A stretch of DNA of 14,500 nt from Paenibacillus sp. oral taxon 786 str. D14 (GTDB taxonomy: Bacteria > Bacillota > Bacilli > Paenibacillales > Paenibacillaceae). Made by a program: the position numbers and the translations under genes. A model generated the notes under the pieces. That model ran no database searches and had not been told where the DNA came from. It was given only the letters and a program-made list of their open reading frames with translations. Shown piece by piece: positions 1 through 6,027 of this stretch. Numbering within the stretch: position 1 is the first letter of the stretch; each line of letters begins with the position of its first letter. The stretch is taken from positions 205,833 through 220,332 of the forward strand of contig NZ_GG695971.1 in the NCBI RefSeq assembly GCF_000159955.1, read 5' to 3'.

Positions 1-1
1 G

Positions 2-502
2 CAGAAGGGCGCCACCGCCGCAATGGCGGAGCAGCTGGACGCCGCGCTCGCGCATTACGCGGAGGTGGCGCGGCGGCAGCTGGGCCGGGACGTGCGTGAC
101 GTCCCTGGCGCAGGGGCAGCCGGCGGGTTAGGCGCCGGGCTGTTGCTCTTTACGCAGGCCGAACTGCGCAGGGGCGTCGAGATCGTGCTCGACTTTACCG
201 GCCTGCGGGAGAAGGTGGCGGCGGCGGACGTGGTGTTCACCGGCGAGGGCGGCATCGACTTCCAAACGAAGTTTGGGAAGGTGCCCTACGGTGTCGCCCG
301 AATCGCCAAGGCTGCCGGCAAGCGCGTGATCGCGATCGCCGGGACGATCGGCGACGGCGCAGACGCGCTTTACGCCGAAGGGATCGACGCGATCTTCGGC
401 ATCGCCCCCGGCGCGGCCGCCCTGCCGCAGCTGCTCGCTGACGGGCCGCGCAACGTGGAGCGCGCCTGCGAAAACATCGGCCGCCTGCTGCGGCTTGGCT
501 GA
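2..502 (+). CDS. glxK: Glycerate kinase, C-terminal part (5' end outside window)
   Basis: Glycerate kinases of this family phosphorylate D-glycerate with ATP in the cytoplasm and feed it into lower glycolysis. The frame is open from base 2, before the first ATG at 23, and reads QKGATAAMAEQLDAALAHYA, so the gene enters from the left and only about 166 of roughly 380 residues are present. Family-like segments are a Gly/Ala-rich stretch (GAGAAGGLGAGLL), then FTGEGGIDFQTKFGKVPYGVA, which matches the conserved TGEGxxDxQTxxGKxPxGVA block, then a C-terminal segment VIAIAGTIGDGAD. The family call is firm. The symbol is by analogy with Bacillus GlxK. A strong terminator lies 180 bases downstream with no gene between. 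Confidence 0.9.
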   Translation, partial: QKGATAAMAEQLDAALAHYAEVARRQLGRDVRDVPGAGAAGGLGAGLLLFTQAELRRGVEIVLDFTGLREKVAAADVVFTGEGGIDFQTKFGKVPYGVARIAKAAGKRVIAIAGTIGDGADALYAEGIDAIFGIAPGAAALPQLLADGPRNVERACENIGRLLRLG

Positions 503-553
503 TGAGTGCACGGGCAGCGTCGTCGCGGCCTGCGGGGACGTATGCCGTCTACT

Positions 554-650
554 CTCTTTGGACCATTATCCCGTTGCATCAGGGGATGGAGAAGATATCC
601 ATTCCCCGTTTCTGAACGAAAGGGATAATCGTGCAAAGAGGCGCGAGAAG
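554..650. repeat. Nested palindromic repeat, copy 1
   Basis: The outer arms start with CTCTTTG at 554 and end with CAAAGAG at 640. Inside, ATTATCCC (565-572) pairs with GGGATAAT (622-629), and GGGGATGGA (582-590) pairs with TCCATTCCCC (598-607) across a bulge. The whole unit can fold as one long imperfect hairpin or cruciform. A 20-base block (565-584) recurs exactly at 782-801. Homology on the right runs past the palindrome to about 650. This is consistent with a small mobile or REP/MITE-like element. No transposase is present. Confidence 0.7.
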
Positions 651-683
651 AACCTTCATGCCGCCGCCCCCGCGCAGCAGCTC

Positions 684-732
684 AAAGGGGAGAAATGTTG
701 TATGGCCTACCTACAACATTTCTCCCTTTTTT
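684..732 (+). terminator. Strong rho-independent terminator
   Basis: GGGAGAAATGTTGTA (688-702) is followed by a loop of about nine bases and its exact reverse complement at 712-726, then a run of six T. It would stop transcription from the glycerate kinase gene 180 bases upstream. It sits between two palindromic repeats, so the repeat may have been inserted between the gene and its terminator. Confidence 0.8.
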
Positions 733-769
733 AATATTTCGAGGTTGGAGGGGATACCAATGCAATCCG

Positions 770-852
770 CTCTTTTTGACGATTATCCCGTTGCATCAGG
801 GTGGAGAAATCCAACCTCCACTTCTGAATGAAAGGGATAGTGGTGTAAAGAG
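770..852. repeat. Nested palindromic repeat, copy 2
   Basis: Same plan as the copy at 554: CTCTTT arm at 770, ATTATCCC at 782-789 facing GGGATAGT at 834-841, and TAAAGAG at the end. The inner stem is different but still pairs: GTGGAG (801-806) with CTCCAC (816-821). In copy 1 the inner stem is GGGGATGGA/TCCATTCCCC, so pairing is kept while the bases differ. A second possible pairing joins GAGGTTGGA (741-749) to TCCAACCTC (810-818). Confidence 0.65.
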
Positions 853-889
853 GAACAAAAGGGATAATCATGCAAAGAGGCGTAAGAAG
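853..889. repeat. Orphan right arm of the palindromic repeat
   Basis: This 37-base segment matches 614-650, the right arm of copy 1, at 33 of 37 positions, and follows copy 2 directly. The left arm is missing. It shows that the repeat unit extends beyond the palindrome through AGGCG..AGAAG. It may be left from a collapsed third copy. Confidence 0.6.
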
Positions 890-967
890 GGGCATCCCCC
901 AGGCTCCTCCAAAGGCTCCTACAAATACAGCTCAACCAGCTAGTGGACGAGTTCAGCAGTTTTTCTT

Positions 968-996
968 TTGCTCTAATGAAAAAAGTATAGTAAAAT
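968..996 (+). promoter_or_regulatory. Candidate promoter of the luciferase-like oxidoreductase gene
   Basis: TTGCTC (968-973) and TAAAAT (991-996) are 17 bases apart in a sharply AT-rich stretch, which stands out against GC-rich surroundings. The -35 box is weak. The start codon lies 46 bases downstream of the -10 and has GGAGG at 1029-1033. Confidence 0.4.
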
Positions 997-1041
997 ACAA
1001 AAATATAGTTAATAAACAAAGACGAAGCGGAGGAACGAAAC

Positions 1042-2103
1042 ATGGAAATCGGGATCAGCACGTTTGTGGAGACGACGCCGGATGTTGTCACGGGTGAAAC
1101 GATCAGTCATGCGCAGCGGTTGCGCGAGGTGGTAGAGGAGATCGTCCTGGCCGACAAAGTCGGATTGGACGTGTTTGGCGTAGGGGAGCATCACCGCCAG
1201 GATTATGCGGCTTCCTCGCCTGCGATGGTGTTAGCTGCAGCTGCTCCGCAGACGACGCGTATCCGGCTGACCAGCGCCGTAACCGTGCTGTCTTCCGATG
1301 ATCCGGTCCGCGTGTTCCAGGACTTCGCGACGCTGGATGGCCTCTCAAACGGGCGCGCGGAGATTATGGCTGGGCGGGGCTCTTTTATTGAGTCGTTCCC
1401 GCTGTTTGGATACGATTTGAACGATTACGAGGAATTGTTTGAAGAGAAGTTGGATCTGCTGCTCAAGCTGCGCGAGTCGGAAAAAGTAACCTGGCAAGGC
1501 AAGCACCGTCCAGCGATCAACAATCTAGGCGTCTATCCGCGTCCTGTACAAAACCCGCTCCCGGTCTGGATCGGCAGCGGCGGCAATACCGAATCCGTCA
1601 TTCGAGCCGGTGTGCTTGGTTTGCCGCTGGTGCTGGCGATCATTGGCGGCCGGCCGACTCAATTTGCGCCGCTTGTTAAGATTTACAAGCGTGCTGCAGC
1701 CCAAGCCGGGCATGATGTCTCGAAGCTGACCGTGGCTTCCCATTCGCACGGCTTTGTCGCCGATCGGAATGATGTGGCCGTAGAGAAGTTCTTCCCTTCG
1801 ACGCAGGCGGTGATGAACATCATCGGGCGCGAACGCGGCTGGGGCCATTACAGTCGAGCTACCTACGATTCGGCTCGCAGCCTGGAAGGTGCGCTGTACG
1901 TCGGCGATCCGGAGACCGTGGCAAATAAGATCATTTACTTGCGCAAAAATGTCGGCATCACCCGCTTCTTCCTGCATTGTCCGCTTGGCACCATGCCGCA
2001 TGAGGATGTGATGCGGGCCATCGAGCTTCTCGGTACGGAGGTTGCGCCGCGCGTCCGCGAGGAAGTTGCGCGCTGGGAAGCCGAGGGCGGAGATCTTCAG
2101 TAA
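1042..2103 (+). CDS. LLM-class flavin-dependent oxidoreductase (luciferase-like)
   Basis: Members of this family are TIM-barrel enzymes that use reduced flavin (FMN or F420 type) for oxidation. The substrate cannot be read from sequence. The 353-residue protein opens with MEIGISTFVETTPD, has the family segment GLDVFGVGEHH near residue 50, the strand TRIRLTSAVTVLSSDDPVRV, the phosphate-binding-type region AEIMAGRGSF, and PLPVWIGSGGNTESV, which is typical of the C-terminal half of LLM proteins. Length and layout fit the LLM subgroup of about 340-350 residues that contains the structure 2I7G. The start ATG has GGAGG eight bases upstream. An ArsR-type regulator follows in the same direction but has its own promoter. 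Family call firm, function unknown. Confidence 0.88.
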   Translation: MEIGISTFVETTPDVVTGETISHAQRLREVVEEIVLADKVGLDVFGVGEHHRQDYAASSPAMVLAAAAPQTTRIRLTSAVTVLSSDDPVRVFQDFATLDGLSNGRAEIMAGRGSFIESFPLFGYDLNDYEELFEEKLDLLLKLRESEKVTWQGKHRPAINNLGVYPRPVQNPLPVWIGSGGNTESVIRAGVLGLPLVLAIIGGRPTQFAPLVKIYKRAAAQAGHDVSKLTVASHSHGFVADRNDVAVEKFFPSTQAVMNIIGRERGWGHYSRATYDSARSLEGALYVGDPETVANKIIYLRKNVGITRFFLHCPLGTMPHEDVMRAIELLGTEVAPRVREEVARWEAEGGDLQ

Positions 2104-2232
2104 GATCATTAGTAAAGGGGCTAGAGGATAACGGCTGCATTCCCCCCCCTCGTACCTCCGCCCGAAACGTCCTCCCCAGCGGCTCCCCGAGCCCGAAGTA
2201 GTTCGAAGAATACAAACGAGTTCCCTCCCTGG

Positions 2233-2262
2233 TTTTCAGTGGCTTCTCGCTCATTGTATAAT
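2233..2262 (+). promoter_or_regulatory. Promoter of the ArsR-type regulator gene
   Basis: A perfect TATAAT at 2257-2262 is preceded by TTTTCA at 2233-2238 with 18 bases between. Transcription would start near 2269, leaving about 56 bases to the ATG at 2325. The -10 lies inside the dyad at 2253-2276. Confidence 0.55.
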
Positions 2263-2276
2263 GGGAACATTACAAT
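2253..2276. promoter_or_regulatory. Candidate operator dyad over the -10 box
   Basis: ATTGTA (2253-2258) and TACAAT (2271-2276) form a perfect 6-bp inverted repeat with ATG/CAT steps inside. It covers the -10 box and the expected transcription start, so a bound repressor would block RNA polymerase. The gene just downstream encodes an ArsR-type repressor, so autoregulation is the simplest reading. Confidence 0.45.
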
Positions 2277-2324
2277 GAGGATCGAAATATGGATGACATC
2301 CTCAAAAAGGAGGAATCAATCGCC

Positions 2325-3041
2325 ATGAGAGTTGCATCCATGCCTACACAAGCGGCGGTTATCGCCTCGCTCGTCAGCGACCCCAGCCGGTCGGCGATGC
2401 TGACGGCCATGCTGGACGGAAGATATCACGCGGCCGGTGAGCTGGCCCGGATGGCCGGGATTCAGGCGCAAACCGCCAGTTTTCATTTGGCCAAGCTGAC
2501 GGAGGCCGGATTAGTTGCCGTCGAAAAACAAGGCCGTCACCGCTACTACGGGATTGCAAGCCCGGAAGTCGCCCGGGTGTTGGAATCGTTGTTGTCGATT
2601 GCACCGCCGGCCCCGGTCCAATCCTTGCGACAGGCGACGGAGGACCAGGCGCTGCGGTATGCCCGAACCTGCTATGATCATTTGGCAGGGAATCTCGGTG
2701 TTCGCCTGACGCAAAGCTTGGTGCGCGCTGGGATCCTTGCCGAAGGAGACGGCGTATTTGAAGTTACCGCAGAGGGCGAAGCCTTGCTGAACCGATTTGG
2801 AGTCGATATCGACCGAGCGAAGAGCAAGCGCCGTTCTTTTTCTCATAAATGCCTGGATTGGAGCGAACGCCAACATCACCTGGCCGGGGCGCTTGGCAAC
2901 GTGATCTTGGAACGGCTGCTGGAGCTGGGGTGGGTGGAACGAAGTCCGCAGAGCCGGGCCGTTAAGCTGACCGCGAAAGGGCGGGCAGGGTTAAAAGAAA
3001 CCTTTGCTCTAGATATGGACACAGAGGAAGGGATCGGCTAA
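2325..3041 (+). CDS. ArsR-type winged-helix transcriptional regulator
   Basis: A 238-residue DNA-binding regulator. The N-terminal winged helix (about residues 10-80) carries AGELARMAGI, then QTASFHLAKLTEAGLV as the recognition helix region and EKQGRHRYYGI as the wing. The C-terminal half has two similar segments, CYDHLAGNLG (116-125) and CLDWSERQHHLAGALG (176-191). Both join Cys and His to an HLAG.LG core, so they may bind an effector or metal (inference). The frame extends to an ATG at 2289, but AAGGAGG at 2307-2313 favours the ATG at 2325. The earlier ATG has only a poor Shine-Dalgarno. The gene has its own promoter with an overlapping dyad, so it is probably autoregulated. The target could be the oxidoreductase gene upstream, but nothing shows this. 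Confidence 0.85.
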   Translation: MRVASMPTQAAVIASLVSDPSRSAMLTAMLDGRYHAAGELARMAGIQAQTASFHLAKLTEAGLVAVEKQGRHRYYGIASPEVARVLESLLSIAPPAPVQSLRQATEDQALRYARTCYDHLAGNLGVRLTQSLVRAGILAEGDGVFEVTAEGEALLNRFGVDIDRAKSKRRSFSHKCLDWSERQHHLAGALGNVILERLLELGWVERSPQSRAVKLTAKGRAGLKETFALDMDTEEGIG

Positions 3042-3048
3042 CGCATAC

Positions 3049-3073
3049 AAGCCGGTACAGGCGGTACCGGCTT
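3049..3073 (+). terminator. Stem-loop after the ArsR-type gene
   Basis: AAGCCGGTAC (3049-3058) and GTACCGGCTT (3064-3073) form a perfect 10-bp stem with a 5-base loop, starting eight bases after the stop codon. There is no T run behind it, so it is an atypical terminator or an mRNA-stabilising hairpin. Confidence 0.45.
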
Positions 3074-3135
3074 AGTCGTTCCAAAGGACCCTCGATGCTG
3101 GCTTATTTTATCCGCCTAACTAGGCTCCACGCATC

Positions 3136-3178
3136 AAAAAACGGGCTGCCCAGCCGTATTCGGCCGAGACAACCCGCT
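3136..3178 (-). terminator. Terminator of the kinase-like gene
   Basis: On the minus strand, CGGGTTGTCTCGGCCG pairs with CGGCTGGGCAGCCCG, with G-U pairs and a small bulge, and six T follow. It lies just after the stop codon at 3184. Confidence 0.75.
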
Positions 3179-3183
3179 TCTGT

Positions 3184-3834
3184 TTAGATTTTGTCCTGCA
3201 AAAAAACCTTAATCTTCGCCAGCGTCTCGGCGGGATCGATGTTTTGCAGTAGATAGTCGGATTCCTTCTTGTAAATCACCTGCTCGGAGTAGTTCCTTAA
3301 ATACTCTTCGACGACCTCGGGTGGCGCCCCTTCCCGTTCCTCGCGCAGTCGAATGTCCTCCTTCGTCACGTAGAGGAAAATCCGAATCGCCTGCGGGCCA
3401 AACCGTTTCCGCAGCGTCTGCATGCCTTCATGATTCACGACGACGACCGCCGCGCCATACTGCTCCAGCGCTTCGCTTAGATCGCGCTCCGCGATGCCGT
3501 AGCTGCCTCGCTCCAAGCGAACGCTTTGGCTGAACTCCTGTCGGCTGGCCATCGCCTGAAAGTCCGCTTCCGCAATAAAACGGTAGTGCTCGCCGTCCCG
3601 TTCCCCCATACGTATAGCACGGGTTGTATAAGGCAGCACATAAGGAAGGCCCAGGTCAGTGCTCAGCTGCTTGGCGATGCTCTTGCGGCCGGAGCCGCTT
3701 GTCCCGGTAATAATGATGACCTTGGGCTGCGGGGGGAGATCATCCGTCAGGGGCGCGTCAGCTTGGGTTGCCGCGGCGGCTTCGCTGCGGGCAGGATCAG
3801 AGGTTGCTTTCGAGCCTTTCAGCCATTTCCACAT
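3184..3834 (-). CDS. Guanylate-kinase-like protein with altered P-loop
   Basis: A 216-residue protein: a 38-residue Ala-rich N-terminal stretch, then a guanylate kinase fold. The P-loop reads GTSGSGRKS (residues 44-52). Canonical Gmk has GPSGxGKST, so here Arg is in the usual Lys position and Lys is one place later. The GMP-binding block YTTRAIRMGERDGEHYRF is well kept. The segment that reads D-I-D-x-QG in Gmk is VVNHEG here. It may be a nucleotide kinase with different specificity or a non-catalytic relative; housekeeping Gmk would normally be encoded elsewhere. The frame extends to a TTG at 3885 without a usable ribosome site, while ATG 3834 has GGAG at 3840-3843. A leader ORF lies upstream and a terminator follows. 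Confidence 0.75.
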   Translation of the reverse strand: MWKWLKGSKATSDPARSEAAAATQADAPLTDDLPPQPKVIIITGTSGSGRKSIAKQLSTDLGLPYVLPYTTRAIRMGERDGEHYRFIAEADFQAMASRQEFSQSVRLERGSYGIAERDLSEALEQYGAAVVVVNHEGMQTLRKRFGPQAIRIFLYVTKEDIRLREEREGAPPEVVEEYLRNYSEQVIYKKESDYLLQNIDPAETLAKIKVFLQDKI

Positions 3835-3863
3835 CGCGTCTCCATGCGCCTTATCCGGCTTAA

Positions 3864-3893
3864 TTAGTTTGTACGTCGCCGGCAAAACCGCAC
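3864..3893 (-). CDS. Possible leader peptide, 9 codons
   Basis: On the minus strand AAAGGAGG (3901-3908) stands seven bases before GTG at 3893, the best ribosome site near this gene. That frame encodes only MRFCRRRTN and then stops at 3864, 29 bases before the ATG of the kinase-like gene. It has four Arg codons, three in a row (CGG CGA CGT). It could be a leader peptide coupling translation, or the site could instead serve the TTG at 3885 through an unusual spacing. Confidence 0.3.
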   Translation of the reverse strand: MRFCRRRTN

Positions 3894-3981
3894 GGATTCA
3901 CCTCCTTTGCCAACTCTTTAATTATTATGTCGGCAAACCCGGAGGAAAACTGAATGTACTCGATCTAGAACCAGCAGACAT

Positions 3982-4347
3982 CTAGAGCACCCGCCGCGCG
4001 GTCACAAACCGCTTTTTCCACTGGCCGTCAAACGCTTCGATATGGACGCCTTTCTCTTTGGAGTAGGTGGGCAAAATTTGATTATCCCCGATGTAAATGC
4101 CAACATGGCCGATATCCAACCCGCGTGCGCTGAAGAACAGCAGATCCCCTTTGCGCAGTTCGTCTAGACTAACCTCCTTGCCCTCTTTGGCTTGGCGGAT
4201 ACATAACCGGAGCGCCCGTCGGGGGTACGCACCTCCAGCCAGAGCGCGCTGGCCTCACGAACGACATGCAGCTTGCTGCCGGCAGGAAGCAGTTCCTCGC
4301 TGAACGTAGCGCTGCTCACATCCTGTATAGCATGGTTTCGTCATCAT
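3982..4347 (-). pseudogene. Broken SH3-NlpC/P60 cell-wall hydrolase gene
   Basis: Intact relatives are secreted peptidoglycan endopeptidases with a signal peptide, an SH3 domain and an NlpC/P60 domain with a Cys-His core. Two pieces in different frames remain. The upstream piece reads SATFSEELLPAGSKL then VVREASALWLEVRTPDGRSG, an SH3 domain, ending in frame at TAG. The downstream piece reads RQAKEGKEVSLDELRKGDLL, then GHVGIYIGDNQILPTYS and FVTARRVL with a proper TAG stop at 3982. The DCSGF segment with the catalytic Cys, which should lie between them, is missing; the junction is near 4195-4206. No signal peptide is found: a TGA precedes the SH3 frame, and the ATGs at 4345-4347 are in another frame. 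The His of the active site is kept. Internal deletion plus frameshift is the simplest reading. Confidence 0.75.
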
Positions 4348-4421
4348 AAATCACCTATTTTCTGGATGGATTTATATAGTTGAACGAAACCCAAGCGGAT
4401 TTGTTTTGTGGAAAATGTTAC

Positions 4422-5714
4422 CTATCCCTGCAGGTCCAATGGTGTCAGGCGTTCTAGTCCATTCATATATTTACGAAGCGCCAGCGGAATCCGGATGCTG
4501 CCGTCTTCTTCCTGATGATTTTCCAGCAGCGGGATCAAGATTCGCGGCGAGGCCACCATGGTATTGTTTAATGTGTAGCAATATTGCAGCTTACCGTTGC
4601 GGTCCTTGAAGCGGATGTTCGAACGCCGTGCCTGAAAATCCAATAGCTGCGATGACGAATGGGTCTCCCCGTAAGCGCCGCGGCTAGGCATCCACGTTTC
4701 GATGTCGTATTGTTTATACGTTTTTTGCGACATGTCGCCGGTACATACCGCCATCACCCGGTAAGGCAGCTCCAGCAGCTGAAGCATCTCTTCGGCGTTT
4801 TGGGTGATTTCCTGAAACAGCTGCTCCGACAGATCCAGATTGTTTTCACAGAGCACCACTTGCTCGACCTTCGAGAACTGATGCACGCGGTATAAGCCAT
4901 GCACATCTCGGCCTGCCGAGCCGACTTCGCTGCGGAAGCATAACGAGGCCGCTGCAAGCTTGATCGGCTGGGTGAGTTCAACGATTTCGCGGTCGTAATA
5001 CGACACGAGCGGAACCTCGGCGGTGCCGACCAGCCAGCGGTCGTCCTCCGCCATCCGATACGTCTGATCCGCACCTAGCGGGAAGAACCCGGTGTTCACG
5101 AGCGCCTCCGAGCGCACCATTAACGGGACCTCCAGCAGGGTGAAGCCTTTGGCTCCGAGGAGATCCATCGCGAGCTGCTGCACCGCCCGGTGGAGCAGGA
5201 CTCCTGCGCCGCTCAGGTAGTAGTTGCGTGCGCCAGCCGTTTTGACTCCGCGCGGGATGTCGATCATCCGGTGGAGCTCGCCTAAAGCGACGTGGTCACG
5301 CGGTGTAAATTCAAATGTTGGAGGTGCGCCGACCCGCTTCACCTCAACATTGTCGAGATCCGACCGGCCCTTGGGCGTATCGGGAGAGACCCGGTTAGGG
5401 ACGAGCAGCATCAGTCGTCGATACTCGTGTTCGGCTTCCTCCAGCTCTTTCTCCAATCCGTTCAACCGCCGGTTCAGCTGCTTGACTTCGTCTTTTAATG
5501 CGGCGGCGGCCTCCGGCTCTTGCTCCCGAATTAGTGCCTCTATTTGCGGCGTTAGCCGGTTGCGCTCCTGGCGCAGCCGCTCCGTCTCCTGCAGCAACGC
5601 CCGGCGTTGGTCGTCCCAGCGCAAGAGCTCGGGAACCGACAACTCGATGCCCTTTTCCTCCGCCACCGTTTGAACCTGTTTTTGATGCTCCCGAATCCAT
5701 TTGATGTCTAACAT
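4422..5714 (-). CDS. serS: Seryl-tRNA synthetase, divergent type
   Basis: Charges tRNA-Ser with serine. The 430-residue length is usual. Residues about 25-105 form the long charged coiled-coil arm that grips the tRNA. The class II core follows: TAEV at 231-234, motif 2 as CFRSEVGSAGRDVHGLYRVH (259-278), and motif 3 with Arg391 in ASPRIL. Two stretches differ from common bacterial SerRS: ETHSSSQLLDFQARR where EISSCSNxxDFQARR is usual, and TLNNTMVASPR where TLNGSGLAVGR is usual. It may therefore be a second SerRS, as some Bacillales carry two, but this cannot be decided here. The ATG has AAGGAG 10 bases upstream. Expression is very likely T-box controlled. Confidence 0.93.
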   Translation of the reverse strand: MLDIKWIREHQKQVQTVAEEKGIELSVPELLRWDDQRRALLQETERLRQERNRLTPQIEALIREQEPEAAAALKDEVKQLNRRLNGLEKELEEAEHEYRRLMLLVPNRVSPDTPKGRSDLDNVEVKRVGAPPTFEFTPRDHVALGELHRMIDIPRGVKTAGARNYYLSGAGVLLHRAVQQLAMDLLGAKGFTLLEVPLMVRSEALVNTGFFPLGADQTYRMAEDDRWLVGTAEVPLVSYYDREIVELTQPIKLAAASLCFRSEVGSAGRDVHGLYRVHQFSKVEQVVLCENNLDLSEQLFQEITQNAEEMLQLLELPYRVMAVCTGDMSQKTYKQYDIETWMPSRGAYGETHSSSQLLDFQARRSNIRFKDRNGKLQYCYTLNNTMVASPRILIPLLENHQEEDGSIRIPLALRKYMNGLERLTPLDLQG

Positions 5715-5746
5715 AGGTGATCCGCTCCTTTTTTCGATATGAATAC

Positions 5747-5784
5747 AAAAAAGCGCCCTTCGTCCGATTGGGACGAGGAGCGCT
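5747..5784 (-). terminator. Intrinsic terminator of the serS T-box leader
   Basis: On the minus strand AGCGCTCCTCGTCC and GGACGAAGGGCGCT pair around a short AATC loop with one mismatch and are followed by six T. It lies between the T-box sequence and the ribosome site of serS, where the regulated terminator is expected. Confidence 0.88.
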
Positions 5785-5973
5785 TATCGACTCGCGGTGC
5801 CACCCAAATTGATCAAACCGGCAGGTCCGGTTCAATCCCCTTTAGTTCCGCGGTAACGGGCGGACCCGGTTAGCTTAGGGGGAAGGGCTTACGCATTTAA
5901 CGCGATGTTCCCCTTGACGAAAACGCCTCCGAGTTGGATGCTCTTCATAGGCATGATTCCGAGATTTGATTTG
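5747..5973 (-). promoter_or_regulatory. T-box leader of serS
   Basis: The minus strand carries GGGTGGCACCGCG (5793-5805), the hallmark T-box sequence that pairs with the acceptor end of uncharged tRNA, followed by a terminator hairpin directly before serS. Low tRNA-Ser charging would favour the antiterminator and serS expression. Upstream, CCCGTTACCGCGG and GAACTAAAGGGGATTG fit the Stem I-III region. I could not place Stem I or the Ser specifier codon securely: GAGCATCC (both AGC and TCC) near 5935 is a candidate. The 5' end is set from the promoter at 5980-6009. Confidence 0.9.
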
Positions 5974-5979
5974 TTTAGC

Positions 5980-6009
5980 AGTATAACGTAAGCGACCATC
6001 GGTTATCAA
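5980..6009 (-). promoter_or_regulatory. Promoter of serS
   Basis: On the minus strand TTGATA (6004-6009) and TATACT (5980-5985) are 18 bases apart; each differs from the consensus at one base. The plus strand over the same bases offers TATAAC (5982-5987), a possible -10 for pcp, so divergent promoters may overlap. Confidence 0.65.
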
Positions 6010-6027
6010 GAGGGAGAGGAAGATCCA

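Larger units (their letters stand above)
503..1041. other. Noncoding interval with palindromic repeats and a terminator
   Basis: This stretch of about 540 bases holds no convincing gene. Open frames here run through the palindromic repeats and give peptides that simply repeat the repeat sequence (for example DYPVASG and NERDN). What it does hold is listed separately: repeat copies at 554-650 and 770-852, a half copy at 853-889, a terminator at 684-732, and an AT-rich promoter-like segment from about 955 to 1020. Confidence 0.7.

Noticed and set aside
554..889. CRISPR array
   Set aside because: Only two and a half palindromic copies with unequal spacing and no uniform spacers or cas genes.
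495..943. Short open frames across the palindromic repeats
   Set aside because: They lack ribosome sites and encode only the repeat itself in different frames.
4348..4421. Terminator after serS
   Set aside because: Only a 6-bp stem (AAATCC with GGGTTT, one G-U pair) with a weak T run could be found, so I did not list it.
5224..5673. 149-residue plus-strand frame inside serS
   Set aside because: Antisense shadow of the serS coiled coil with low-complexity Ser/Arg composition.
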